Assembly (NCBI GenBank): GCA_021300395.1
Contig: JAJTEO010000028.1
Span: 1 to 39,732, forward strand
Length of the DNA: 39,732 bases
Origin: Fluviicola sp.
Lineage (GTDB): Bacteria > Bacteroidota > Bacteroidia > Flavobacteriales_D > Crocinitomicaceae
Direction of reading: 5' to 3'
In this document: piece after piece, positions 1-8,324 of the stretch
How the letters are laid out: each line of letters starts with the position of its first letter
Numbering within the stretch: the stretch's first letter is position 1
The notes under the pieces: model-generated
Databases searched by the model: none
The model's input: only the letters and a program-made list of their open reading frames with translations
Told to the model about the DNA's origin: nothing
Position numbers and translations under genes: made by a program

Positions 1-120
1 TGCACGTTTTGAAAATTCTACATCAATATCATTCTTGACTTTGTCGGCCAATGCTTCTTTAGAAACTCCTGAGCATGCTACTAAAAAACAAATCATTAAG
101 CTAAATACTATTTTTTTCAT
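1..120 (-). CDS. Lipoprotein N-terminus, cut by window edge
   Basis: The first 40 codons of a minus-strand gene that runs off the left edge. The start ATG is at 120. The protein opens with a basic, then hydrophobic signal peptide ending in a lipobox (FLVAC followed by SGVS), so the mature product should be a lipid-anchored envelope protein. The visible mature part (KEALADKVKNDIDVEFSKRA) is polar and matches no family I recognise. It lies downstream of the E1 dehydrogenase on the same strand but is separated from it by a strong terminator, so it is probably transcribed on its own. Function unknown. Confidence 0.7.
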   Translation of the reverse strand, partial: MKKIVFSLMICFLVACSGVSKEALADKVKNDIDVEFSKRA

Positions 121-296
121 GTAAAAAGTGTTTGTTAAAATATAATTATACCTGTTAATTTTACTAAGATACATTTAATAAATTAAAAATTAAAATGAAA
201 TTAATAGATATATTAGAATCTATATTTTAAAATAATTTGTATTTAAAATTTACTTTACTAACCCCAATTATTTTTTAAAAAAGTAAGTTTTTTCAC

Positions 297-326
297 AAAA
301 AAAAGCTGTTCATTTTGAACAGCTTT
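297..326 (-). terminator. Rho-independent terminator of the E1 dehydrogenase gene
   Basis: A 10-bp perfect stem (302-311 with 317-326, core GCTGTTC/GAACAGC) with a 5-nt loop. Read on the minus strand it is followed by a run of eight U (A 297-304 on the plus strand). It lies about 25 nt past the stop codon at 351. Confidence 0.88.
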
Positions 327-350
327 AAGATTCTTAATATGATATTTTTT

Positions 351-2395
351 CTAATAAATCGAAGGATATGCTTTTGGATCAGCTTCACTTACGATTGAAT
401 ATGCTTTTTCAAAAATATCGTCAACACTTGGTTTAGAGAAGTAATCTCCATCAGTTCCATATGCTGGACGGTGATCTTTTGAACTCAATGTTTCAGGTAC
501 AGAATCTAAGTGAACAAATGCTTTTTGTTCTACTAAAATCTTATCCAACATATAAGCAGTTGCGCCACTGCTAACATCTTCATCTACAATCAACAATCTA
601 TTAGTTTTCTCTAATGATGCTTTAATCATATGATTAATATCGAACGGAATCAACGTTTGAACATCAATTAATTCAACTGAGATACCAACTTCTTCTAATT
701 GTTTCGCTGCTACTTCACATAAATTAAAAGTAGAACCATAAGAAACAATCGTTAAATCTGTACCTTGACGAACAACTTCAGGAATACCTAAAGGAATTTT
801 GAACTCACCAATATTTGTTGGAGTAGGTTCTTTTGTACGGTAACCATTCAACGGTTCAATTACTAAAGCTTTGAACAGCATATAACAAATAATCTAGGTA
901 TTGAATCTCAGCAATCGGACGTAAACCTCTCATTGCCATACCAATTCCTTGCCCAATAATCGTACATTCACGTATACCAGTATCTGAAATTCTTAGTTCA
1001 CCAAATTGATCTTGTAAACCTTCTAATGACTGATTTACACCACCAATTTTTCCAGCATCTTCACCAAAAATTAATGCTTGAGGATATTTCTCAAAAAGTT
1101 TACGGTAATTTTCTCTCAAAATAATTCGACCATCTTCCATTACAGGAGTGTCTTCATAAGTAGGAGCAACTGGTTCAATCGCTAATGCAGCTTTTGCTGA
1201 TTGAGAATGTAAATGCGAACTATAACGTTCGAAGTTTGTATCTATTTGTTGTTTAATCCAAGCTGACAAAGCGATTCTTGTTGGAATCTTTTCAGCACGA
1301 ACCATTTTTAAAACTTTTCTACATGTATTCAAAATATCCTTACGAATAGGTTCCATCGCTCTTTCAAGCGCTTCAATCTCAGGATTTATAAATACTGCAT
1401 TTGAACTTTCAGCAGCAACAGCTTTCAATAAAGATAATGCTGTATTTAAATCAGTTTTTATTGCATCACTGTAATCTTTCCATGCAGCACTTTTTTGATC
1501 TCTTACAAACGTTTTAGCTTCTTTTTGAATTTCTTCAATTTCTTCTTCAGTTGCAATTGATAAACCATCAGCATTGAAATTCAAAATCCATTCTTTGAAT
1601 TTATTTATACAGTCAAATTCAGTTTCCCATTTTAAACGTTCTTCTGATTTGTAACGCTCATGTGATCCAGAAGTAGAGTGACCTTGTGGTTGATTTACTT
1701 CTTTCACGTGAACTAAAACTGGAATATGTTGTTCTCTCGCAATTTTAACCGCTTTTTCATACGTCTCACACATGTGAACATAATCCCAACCTTTTGTCAA
1801 GAAAATCTCATAACCAGGTTTATCTTTCGTGCGTTGCATTCCTGAAAGCGCTTCAGAAATACTATCTTTTGTAGTTTGGTGATGACGAGGAACAGAAATT
1901 CCATAACCATCGTCCCAAACTGACATAACCATCGGTACTTGTAAAACTCCAGCTGCATTGATCGTTTCCCAAAAAGGACCTTCAGATGTTGAAGCATCAC
2001 CAATTGTTCCGAACGCAACTTCAATTTCGAGTTGAATAATGTCCACCCATTTGACGACCTGCTGAAAGCGGTTCTTTTTCTACGTCAGTATGAGCGTACA
2101 ATCCTGCAAAATATTGTTGAACAGTTAATTGATCAATCGCCATCATTAACGTTTGATCTCTGTAATATCCTGATCTGAAATCTCCTAATTGAAATTGTTT
2201 CGCTAACGCAATTTGCGCTAATTCTTTACCATCGCCAAAAATCCCGAATTTTGCTTTACCGGTCAAAACTTCTCTTCTACCAAGTAATGAAGCTTCTCTC
2301 GAAACACAAGCTAAACGAAAATCTGCTAAAACTTCTGATTTAAATGTTTCAAAATCAACAGAAGTTTCTAATTCTTTAACGGTTTGTTTTGCCAT
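351..2395 (-). pseudogene. 2-oxoacid (branched-chain type) dehydrogenase E1, alpha/beta fusion, broken in two places
   Basis: Thiamine-diphosphate E1 component that decarboxylates 2-oxoacids (branched-chain or pyruvate type) and passes the acyl group to the E2 lipoyl domain. Bacteroidota often fuse the alpha and beta subunits, as here. Three collinear pieces remain. The N-terminal alpha piece (2395 to about 2030) ends at GGHYSTR. The middle piece (about 2036 to 873) holds the ThDP region GDASTSEG...WDDGYG and the start of the beta half (GEDAGKIGG, GLRPIAEIQYLDYLLYAVQ). The last piece (about 870 to 351) runs from ALVIEPLNGY to YPSIY. At both joins the frame changes and, compared with family members as I remember them, about 55-60 and 65-75 residues are missing, so this is not a simple frameshift. 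Start chosen at MAKQTVKEL because the promoter element at 2416-2423 overlaps the upstream in-frame ATG (2416). Either a pseudogene or an assembly fault; the rest of the sequence is well conserved. Confidence 0.85.
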
Positions 2396-2415
2396 AGTAT
2401 AATTTATAAGACGCA

Positions 2416-2423
2416 CAAATATA
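2416..2423 (-). promoter_or_regulatory. -7 promoter element (TATATTTG) of the E1 gene
   Basis: Exact match to the Bacteroidota TAnnTTTG element on the minus strand, 20 nt upstream of the MAKQTV start codon. A well-spaced -33 TTTG is not evident. It supports the start at 2395 rather than 2416. Confidence 0.5.
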
Positions 2424-2530
2424 AGAAATTTCGACCAAAATTGAAATGTTCTAAAATCTAAAATTTAAACATTTGTCCTTTGATTAAATACCAACAATTA
2501 AAAATCCAAAATCAAAAATTCATAATTTTA

Positions 2531-2561
2531 GACTGAGCAATTCCGAAACTTCGGAAGAAGT
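2531..2561. repeat. Intergenic hairpin (TTCCGA/TCGGAA)
   Basis: In the 266-bp divergent gap between the E1 gene and the GT2 gene there is a stem TTCCGA (2541-2546) with TCGGAA (2551-2556), with an outer GACT/AGTC pairing. The flanks are low-complexity runs of the type 'aaaatccaaaatc'. It has no T-run on either side, so it is not an obvious terminator. Confidence 0.4.
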
Positions 2562-2627
2562 CCAAAATTTAACATTAACATGTTAGCTTTTTAAATGTAA
2601 ATGAAATCGAGGCAACTATTCTTTTTT

Positions 2628-2635
2628 TATATTTG
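2628..2635 (+). promoter_or_regulatory. -7 promoter element (TATATTTG) of the glycan cluster
   Basis: Exact TAnnTTTG match 26 nt upstream of the TTG start of the GT2 gene. It is the only such element seen ahead of the run of plus-strand genes that follows. No clear -33 element at the usual spacing. Confidence 0.45.
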
Positions 2636-2661
2636 TATACATTCTATAAAAAGAAGCAAAA

Positions 2662-3441
2662 TTGGACTTTAAATATAACATATCGATTGTCGTTCCACTT
2701 TACAATGAAGTTGAATCGTTACCAGAATTATTTTCTTGGATCAAAAAGGTAATGACTGAAAATAATTTATCATACGAAGTAATGTTTGTAGATGATGGAA
2801 GTAAGGACGGCTCATGGAAAGTTGTAGAAAGTTTGAAAGAACAAAATCCAGAGGTTAAAGGGATTAAATTTCAACGAAACTATGGTAAATCAGCAGCTTT
2901 ACAAAAAGGATTTGAAGCTGTTCAAGGTCAGGTTGTTATTACAATGGATGCTGATTTACAAGACTCACCTGATGAAATTCCAGAATTGTATCGTATGATT
3001 ATGGAAGATGATTTTGATGTTGTTTCGGGATGGAAGAAAAAACGTTATGATCCAATTACAAAAACAATTCCTACAAAATTGTATAATTGGGCTGCTAGAA
3101 GATTGACAGGGATCTATTTACACGATTTTAACTGTGGTTTGAAAGCGTATAAAAATGAAGTGGTAAAAAGCATCGAATTATATGGTGATATGCACCGTTA
3201 CATTCCACCACTAGCGAAGTTTGCAGGTTTTTCTAAAATAGGAGAGAAGGTGGTTCAACGAATTGGTAAATTATTTATTAATCAATCAGGTAAATTAATT
3301 TCTCAACGAACAGAATTTTACATTGCTTTAGCAGCTATGATTATGGGAGTTCAATTCTTTTTAGCAGGTTTTTTAGCTGAATTATCGGGCAGAAATTCTT
3401 CGACAAGAAATCATTATTTGGTTGAAAAAATAATAGATTAA
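2662..3441 (+). CDS. Family 2 glycosyltransferase (DPM1/ArnC type), internally shortened
   Basis: Transfers a sugar from a nucleotide donor, probably to a polyprenyl carrier at the inner membrane. The GT-A fold is clear: VVPLYNE at residues 10-16, VDDGSKDGS at 43-51 and the DxD-type MDADLQD at 95-101. Membrane-bound relatives in this phylum have about 310-320 residues and two C-terminal membrane helices; this one has 259 and only one (about 219-241). The segment normally containing the first helix is absent between EKVVQ (199) and RIGKLF (200), an apparent in-frame loss of about 60 codons. Start is TTG, with no competing ATG before the conserved region. The stop overlaps the ATG of the next gene by one base (TAATG), so the two are probably translationally coupled. 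Confidence 0.85.
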   Translation: MDFKYNISIVVPLYNEVESLPELFSWIKKVMTENNLSYEVMFVDDGSKDGSWKVVESLKEQNPEVKGIKFQRNYGKSAALQKGFEAVQGQVVITMDADLQDSPDEIPELYRMIMEDDFDVVSGWKKKRYDPITKTIPTKLYNWAARRLTGIYLHDFNCGLKAYKNEVVKSIELYGDMHRYIPPLAKFAGFSKIGEKVVQRIGKLFINQSGKLISQRTEFYIALAAMIMGVQFFLAGFLAELSGRNSSTRNHYLVEKIID

Positions 3442-3992
3442 TGGAATTAGATTGGAATGTTGATTCATCTTGGACCTTGTTCTTAGATCGAGATGGTGTA
3501 ATCAATCACCGAATAATGGGTGGTTATGTAACTTGTATCGAGGAATTTAAATTTTTAGAAGGCGTTTTAGAAGCATTTTCGGAATTTAATCTTCTTTTTT
3601 CGAATGTTTTCATTGTTACAAATCAACAGGGAATTTCAAAAGGTATAATGGAAGAGCGTAACCTTTTAGAAGTTCACCGTTACATGGAAGATGAAGTTTT
3701 AAAAGCGAAAGGGAAAATTACAAAATCTTACTATGCACCGGAATTAAAATCAGATGAACATTCTACACGTAAACCAAAACCAGCAATGGCTTTAAAAGCA
3801 AAAGAAGAATTTCCTTCAATTGACTTTTCAAAATCGATTATGATTGGTGATACAGATTCAGATATAATATTTGGCAAGAATCTTGGAATGAAAACAGTAA
3901 GAATTAAAACAGTTGAACCAATCGGAATTGAAGCAGATTTGACATGTTTAAGTTTAAAAGAATTTTCAGAATTATTAAATTATGAGAAATAG
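3441..3992 (+). CDS. HAD-IIIA phosphatase (GmhB/HisB-N-like)
   Basis: A 183-residue haloacid-dehalogenase phosphatase. Motif I is FLDRDGV with nucleophile Asp16 and acid/base Asp18; motif II is VTNQQG near 59-64; the motif III lysine lies in RKPKPAM near 110-115; motif IV is GDTDSD near 136-141. Proteins of this size and motif set include D-glycero-D-manno-heptose 1,7-bisphosphate phosphatase and histidinol phosphatase. The neighbouring glycosyltransferases, including a heptosyltransferase-like GT9, favour a sugar phosphate substrate, but that is inference. It overlaps the preceding gene by 1 nt and the following one by 11 nt. Confidence 0.82.
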   Translation: MELDWNVDSSWTLFLDRDGVINHRIMGGYVTCIEEFKFLEGVLEAFSEFNLLFSNVFIVTNQQGISKGIMEERNLLEVHRYMEDEVLKAKGKITKSYYAPELKSDEHSTRKPKPAMALKAKEEFPSIDFSKSIMIGDTDSDIIFGKNLGMKTVRIKTVEPIGIEADLTCLSLKEFSELLNYEK

Positions 3993-4737
3993 ATTATTTT
4001 TTTTATTGTTGGTTTTTACACCAATTTTAAATGCACAAGTAAATAAAGTTGACGAAAAAGGGAAGAAGCAAGGTGCTTGGGAAAAAACATACCCACGTTC
4101 TAAAGTTCTTCAATACAAAGGTCAATTCAAAGATGATAAGCCAGTTGGAACTTTTCAATATTTTTATCCATCAAATAAAATTCAAGCTGTTATCATTCAT
4201 GATTCTAAATCAAATAGATCAAAAGCTGAATTCTATCATGAAAATGGGATAATTATGAGTAAAGGTATTTACCGTGACATGAAAAAAGACAGTATTTGGT
4301 TGAGTTTTGGTCCTTCTGGAAGAAAAACTTTTTCAGAAACATATAAAGCAGATGTGTTAAATGGCGAACGAATTATTTATTACATTTCAGAAGATCCAAA
4401 TGATCGTTCAGAGCGTATTTGTTCAAAATCTAATTATTTAAACGGAAAATTAGAAGGCGAACAAACTGAATATTTTGATGGCGGAACCTTAAAAAACAAA
4501 GGCTCTTATAAAAATAACAAGAAAGAAGGTGTCTGGATGTCATATCACCCGAATGGAAAAAAAATGTTAGAACAACGTTTTAAATTAGGTGAATATCATG
4601 GGTGGTTTGTTTCATATGATGAAGATGGAAATGAAAGTGCTAGAAAATATTATTACCATGGAGAACCATTGGAAGGAAAAGCATTAGAAGCAAAAATGAA
4701 AATGATGAAAGCAAAAGGGATAAATCCGAATGATTAA
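3982..4737 (+). CDS. Secreted MORN/YwqK-repeat protein
   Basis: A 251-residue protein with a signal peptide (MRNRLFFLLLVFTPILNAQ) and repeated MORN-like units such as GKKQGAWEKTYP, DDKPVGTFQYFYPSNK, NNKKEGVWMSYHPNGKK and LGEYHGWFVSYDEDGNE. Databases often label such proteins 'toxin-antitoxin YwqK family antitoxin', but there is no toxin here and the signal peptide argues for a periplasmic or outer-surface role. The start lies inside the end of the HAD gene, so both are in one transcript. The C-terminus is Lys/Met-rich and polar. Precise function unknown. Confidence 0.8.
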   Translation: MRNRLFFLLLVFTPILNAQVNKVDEKGKKQGAWEKTYPRSKVLQYKGQFKDDKPVGTFQYFYPSNKIQAVIIHDSKSNRSKAEFYHENGIIMSKGIYRDMKKDSIWLSFGPSGRKTFSETYKADVLNGERIIYYISEDPNDRSERICSKSNYLNGKLEGEQTEYFDGGTLKNKGSYKNNKKEGVWMSYHPNGKKMLEQRFKLGEYHGWFVSYDEDGNESARKYYYHGEPLEGKALEAKMKMMKAKGINPND

Positions 4738-4775
4738 TCTTAAGTCTTCATTCAAATTATTTGTATATTAGCTTA

Positions 4776-5474
4776 ATGAAATTACAATTCGCATATCGAA
4801 AATATATTTTAATTCTATTTGTATTGGTTGGTTTCTTTCAATCTTGTAAAAAAGATAAAGATCAATCAGTAAAAATGCATTACGAATATTTTGGTTTATT
4901 ACCCGGTAGGTATGTGACTTACAATGTAACTGAAATCTATCATGATATCGATGCAGCTATTCAGCATGATACTGTAAATTATCAATTAAAAACGTGGATT
5001 GGTCAAGAATACATCGATAATGATGGAAGAACAGCTAGAGAATTTGTTCGATTCAAAAGAGATAGCGTAAATGGTATTTGGTTGCAATCTGATTTATGGA
5101 CTGCAATTATCGAAAACTTTAAAGCTGAATTAGTTGAAGAAAATCAACGTCTAATAAAATTGGTTTATGCTCCTGTATTAAATAAAAAATGGAACATGAA
5201 CGCATTCAATCAAAATGATGAATTGGAATGTGAATATACTTCAGTTCATCAGCCATATTTTTTAAATTCTGTTCAATATGATTCAACTTTAATAGTAGAT
5301 CAAGAGAGTTATTATACATTAGTTGACTGTAAACGAAAATTCGAAGTGTATTCTAAAAATGTAGGTTTAATTTACAAATACTATAAAGATCTTAGAATTA
5401 ATAATTTTGATACATTAGAAGTAGAAAAGGGGACTGAAATTTATTACAAATGCATTGGCTACGGATTTCAGTAA
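4776..5474 (+). CDS. Hypothetical lipoprotein
   Basis: Start placed at ATG 4776 because it begins a standard lipoprotein signal: MKLQFAYRKYILILFVLVGF followed by FQSC. The lipidated cysteine is followed by KKDKDQ, a charged linker. The mature part, about 200 residues, is rich in beta-prone and aromatic residues, with motifs such as GLLPGRYVTYNVTEIYHDID and VDCKRKFEVYSKNVGLIYKYYKDL. I recognise no named family, although the overall look is that of uncharacterised Bacteroidota lipoproteins of about 230 residues. It sits 38 nt after the MORN gene and 24 nt before the GT9 gene, probably in the same operon. Confidence 0.78.
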   Translation: MKLQFAYRKYILILFVLVGFFQSCKKDKDQSVKMHYEYFGLLPGRYVTYNVTEIYHDIDAAIQHDTVNYQLKTWIGQEYIDNDGRTAREFVRFKRDSVNGIWLQSDLWTAIIENFKAELVEENQRLIKLVYAPVLNKKWNMNAFNQNDELECEYTSVHQPYFLNSVQYDSTLIVDQESYYTLVDCKRKFEVYSKNVGLIYKYYKDLRINNFDTLEVEKGTEIYYKCIGYGFQ

Positions 5475-5498
5475 TTCTTGCCGCTAAATTGAATTAAA

Positions 5499-6590
5499 AT
5501 GACATTGAACGAAGTTAAGTATGATTGCAAGTATTTTAGAACAGGAATTCCTTGTTTGCCAAATAAAAAAGAAAATGTAACTTGCGATAACTGTTCTTAT
5601 TATAAGCCAATTGAAACACGTATTTTAATAATAAAATTAGGAGCTCTTGGTGATGTTATTAGAACAACTCCACTTATTGAACGCTTCAGAAAAGAATTTC
5701 CTTCAGTTCATTTTACTTGGTTAACACATAGTCCAGCTGTTTTACCTTCTTCAGAAATTGAAGTCATTTACAAATGGGATTTTACGAATGTTTATACTGT
5801 TCAAAATACTAAATACGATATTGCAATCAATTTAGATAAAGACAATGAAGCTTGTATGCTTCTTGCAAATGTAGATTCTAAAATAAAGTATGGTTATATC
5901 TGGAAAGATAATCATATTGCAGCCGCAACACCTAAAGCAGAACATAAATTGTTAACTGGTTTTTTTGATGGTTTATCGAAAGAAAACACTAAAAGTTACT
6001 TAGAAGAAATCTTTGAAATTTGTCATTTTGACTTTCAAAAAGAAGAATATTTAATCAACTTAAATACTTCATTATCTGAAGAATGGTCTGTTCGTTTTAA
6101 AGCTTTAGCTAATGATAAAAAAATTATTGGATTAAACACTGGTTGTGGCCCAAGATGGAATACACGTCTATGGTCAGATCATAATTGGGAAGTGTTAGCT
6201 TTAGAATTAAAAAATCGTGGTTATTTCCCAGTTTTCTTAGGTGGTGAATTAGAACATGAGAAAAATGAACGAATGGCCAATGCAACTGGTTGTCATTACC
6301 CAGGTCATTTTTCATTGGAAGAATTTATGGCGATAACTAACTCATGCGATTTCATCATTACTCAAGTTTCGATGATGATGCATATTGCTACAGCCTTGAA
6401 AAAGAAAATGGTACTTTGTAACACTATTTTCAATAAACATGAGTTTGAATTATACGGAAGAGGTTTAATCGTTGAACCACCAAAACCTTGTGAATGTTAC
6501 TTCGGTAATACATGTGTAAGAGGTAATTCATGTATGCATGATATTCATCCATCTGATTTTGTTAAAGCAATTCTAACACTCGATATTTAA
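5499..6590 (+). CDS. Family 9 (heptosyltransferase-like) glycosyltransferase with cysteine clusters
   Basis: GT9 enzymes transfer ADP-heptose or related sugars to lipopolysaccharide core. The GT9 N-terminal signature is ILIIKLGALGDVIRTTPLI near residues 43-61. The donor-binding half has GLNTGCGPRWNTRLWSDHNW, then FLGGELE, and the late motif CDFIITQVSMMMHIATAL. Extra features are an N-terminal cysteine block (Cys10, 19, 29, 32 in a CxxF...PC...CxxC arrangement) and a matching C-terminal block (PCEC...C...C, about 330-350) that may bind metal together. It ends just before the next GT4 gene (one base between stop and ATG). The substrate cannot be told from sequence. Confidence 0.85.
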   Translation: MTLNEVKYDCKYFRTGIPCLPNKKENVTCDNCSYYKPIETRILIIKLGALGDVIRTTPLIERFRKEFPSVHFTWLTHSPAVLPSSEIEVIYKWDFTNVYTVQNTKYDIAINLDKDNEACMLLANVDSKIKYGYIWKDNHIAAATPKAEHKLLTGFFDGLSKENTKSYLEEIFEICHFDFQKEEYLINLNTSLSEEWSVRFKALANDKKIIGLNTGCGPRWNTRLWSDHNWEVLALELKNRGYFPVFLGGELEHEKNERMANATGCHYPGHFSLEEFMAITNSCDFIITQVSMMMHIATALKKKMVLCNTIFNKHEFELYGRGLIVEPPKPCECYFGNTCVRGNSCMHDIHPSDFVKAILTLDI

Positions 6591-6591
6591 A

Positions 6592-7710
6592 ATGAAAATT
6601 GCTTTTCTTTCAACATTTTTCCCTTTTCGTGGTGGTATTGCTCAATTCAATGCATTATTATATAGAGCTTTAGAAAAAGAAAATACCGTTAAGGCTTTTA
6701 CGTTCAAACGTCAATATCCTGAGTTTTTATTCCCAGGTGAAACACAATTTGTGACACCAGAGGATAAAGTAGATGAAATTCCAGCGATCAGAGTTCTAGA
6801 TTCTATCAATCCATTGACCTATATTTCATCTGCTAGAAAAGTAAAACAATTTGAACCTGATATTATCATAACAAAATATTGGATGACCTTTTTTGGTCCT
6901 TCGTTGGGTTATGTTTGTAAAAAATTAAACGGCAAAGTAAAAAGAATTAGCGTTTTAGACAATGTAATTCCACATGAAAAAAGATTCTTCGATGGATTTT
7001 GTAATCGATACTTTTTGAATAATAACGATGGTTTTATTGTCATGTCTGATGCCGTTTTAAACGATTTATTATCGATTAAACCTGAAGCTAAATACTTGAG
7101 AGTCAATCATCCTGTTTATGATCATTTTCCAGCTCCGATTAAACAGCAAGAAGCTCAAAATCAATTAAGTATAGATTCTTCTAAAAAAACGATTCTTTTT
7201 TTCGGATTTATAAGAGATTACAAAGGTTTGGATTTGTTAATACAAGCAATGGAAGAATTAGATGACTCGTACCAATTAGTAATAGCTGGCGAAGTATACG
7301 GTTCATTTGATAAATATCAATTATTGATTGATCAATCTAAAGCAAAAAATAGAATTGCTCTTTTCAATAAATACATTGGTGACGATGATGTAGCAGTCTA
7401 TTTCTCTGCTTCGGACGTTTGTGTACTACCATATAAATCAGCAACTCAATCTGGAATAACTTCTATTTCAAACCACTATAATTTACCAATTATTGCAACA
7501 AATGTTGGCGGTTTGAAAGAAACAATTCACCATGAAAAGACAGGTTTAATTGTTGAAAATGCAGATTCAAGTGAAATTGCAGTAACAATTAAAGAATATT
7601 TCGATAAAAACTACAAATCTGTTTTCGCAGCAAATATAACGCTTGAAAAAGCTGAAAATTCATGGGAAAACTTCAGTAAAAAGTTGATTGATTTTTCTCG
7701 AACATTGTAA
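6592..7710 (+). CDS. Family 4 glycosyltransferase
   Basis: A 372-residue GT-B enzyme. The N-terminal acceptor domain begins MKIAFLSTFFPFRGGIAQF, with the Gly-Gly loop typical of GT4. The C-terminal donor domain contains ILFFGFIRDYKGLDLLIQA near 202-220, and the E(x7)E-type region is represented by ATQSGITSISNHYNLPIIATNVGGLKE with Ser/Gly-rich variants in place of the first Glu. It is therefore a somewhat divergent GT4. It is the last gene of the closely packed glycan cluster; the next gene is 91 nt away. Confidence 0.82.
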   Translation: MKIAFLSTFFPFRGGIAQFNALLYRALEKENTVKAFTFKRQYPEFLFPGETQFVTPEDKVDEIPAIRVLDSINPLTYISSARKVKQFEPDIIITKYWMTFFGPSLGYVCKKLNGKVKRISVLDNVIPHEKRFFDGFCNRYFLNNNDGFIVMSDAVLNDLLSIKPEAKYLRVNHPVYDHFPAPIKQQEAQNQLSIDSSKKTILFFGFIRDYKGLDLLIQAMEELDDSYQLVIAGEVYGSFDKYQLLIDQSKAKNRIALFNKYIGDDDVAVYFSASDVCVLPYKSATQSGITSISNHYNLPIIATNVGGLKETIHHEKTGLIVENADSSEIAVTIKEYFDKNYKSVFAANITLEKAENSWENFSKKLIDFSRTL

Positions 7711-7801
7711 TTTCATGTCTTTCTTTTCAATTTCGTTTTACTGAGACTCATATTTTTTTATTTTTTATATTAAATTTAATACTTTAATCAAAATCAAAAA
7801 A

Positions 7802-8254
7802 ATGGATATTTTAGAAGAAAACTTAGAATCAAACAAATCTTTAATCATTGATAATGAAGTAAAAGGTTATTTATCTGAAACAGCAAAGTGGGCTAAATTT
7901 TTAGCAGTATTAGGTTATATTGGATTGGTATTTATGGGAATTGGAGTTTTATCAATGTTATTTTTAGCAAATAGATTTCAATCAATGCCGGGTGGAAATG
8001 TATCTACAATGCCATTTGGTATCATGGCTATTGTTTATATCGTTATGATTGTATTATACTTTTTTCCTGTTTATTATTTAGGGAAATTTGCATCAAACAT
8101 GAAAAATGGAATTTATTTAAATAATCAATTATCAGTGAATGAAGGGTTTGAATATTTAAAATCACACTATAAATTTTTAGGGATTTTTGCTATTGTTATC
8201 ATGTCAATGTATGTATTAATGATGATTTTTGCTATTGGTGCAGCAGCAATGTAA
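7802..8254 (+). CDS. DUF5362-type membrane protein
   Basis: A 150-residue integral membrane protein with three hydrophobic helices, near residues 34-56, 72-95 and 124-147. The loop after the second helix (YYLGKFASNMKNGIYLNNQLSVNEGFEYLKSHYKFLG) is the conserved region I associate with DUF5362, a Bacteroidota family of unknown function. It is followed by a strong terminator. It may be a separate unit from the upstream glycosyltransferases, though no TAnnTTTG element is visible in the 91-bp gap. Confidence 0.72.
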   Translation: MDILEENLESNKSLIIDNEVKGYLSETAKWAKFLAVLGYIGLVFMGIGVLSMLFLANRFQSMPGGNVSTMPFGIMAIVYIVMIVLYFFPVYYLGKFASNMKNGIYLNNQLSVNEGFEYLKSHYKFLGIFAIVIMSMYVLMMIFAIGAAAM

Positions 8255-8272
8255 ATGAATTAAGAATAAACT

Positions 8273-8306
8273 AAAAATCCCCATAACCAAAATTATGGGG
8301 ATTTTT
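8273..8306. terminator. Bidirectional terminator between convergent genes
   Basis: A 14-bp perfect stem (8273-8286 with 8293-8306, core ATCCCCATAA) and 6-nt loop, with a T-run on the plus strand and A-run on the minus side. It serves the DUF5362 gene and, in the other direction, the metallo-beta-lactamase/rhodanese gene ending at 8325. Confidence 0.92.
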
Positions 8307-8324
8307 TTATGCCTATTTAATCTA

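Noticed and set aside
196-224. Inverted repeat ATAGAT/ATCTAT in the gap after the E1 gene
   Set aside because: Short and AT-only in a very AT-rich stretch; expected by chance.
840-2060. Programmed frameshifting in the E1 dehydrogenase gene
   Set aside because: A ribosomal frameshift cannot restore the 55-75 residues missing at each join, and no slippery site with a structure is apparent.
3982-4737. Toxin-antitoxin function for the MORN/YwqK protein
   Set aside because: No toxin-like partner gene is adjacent and the protein has a signal peptide.
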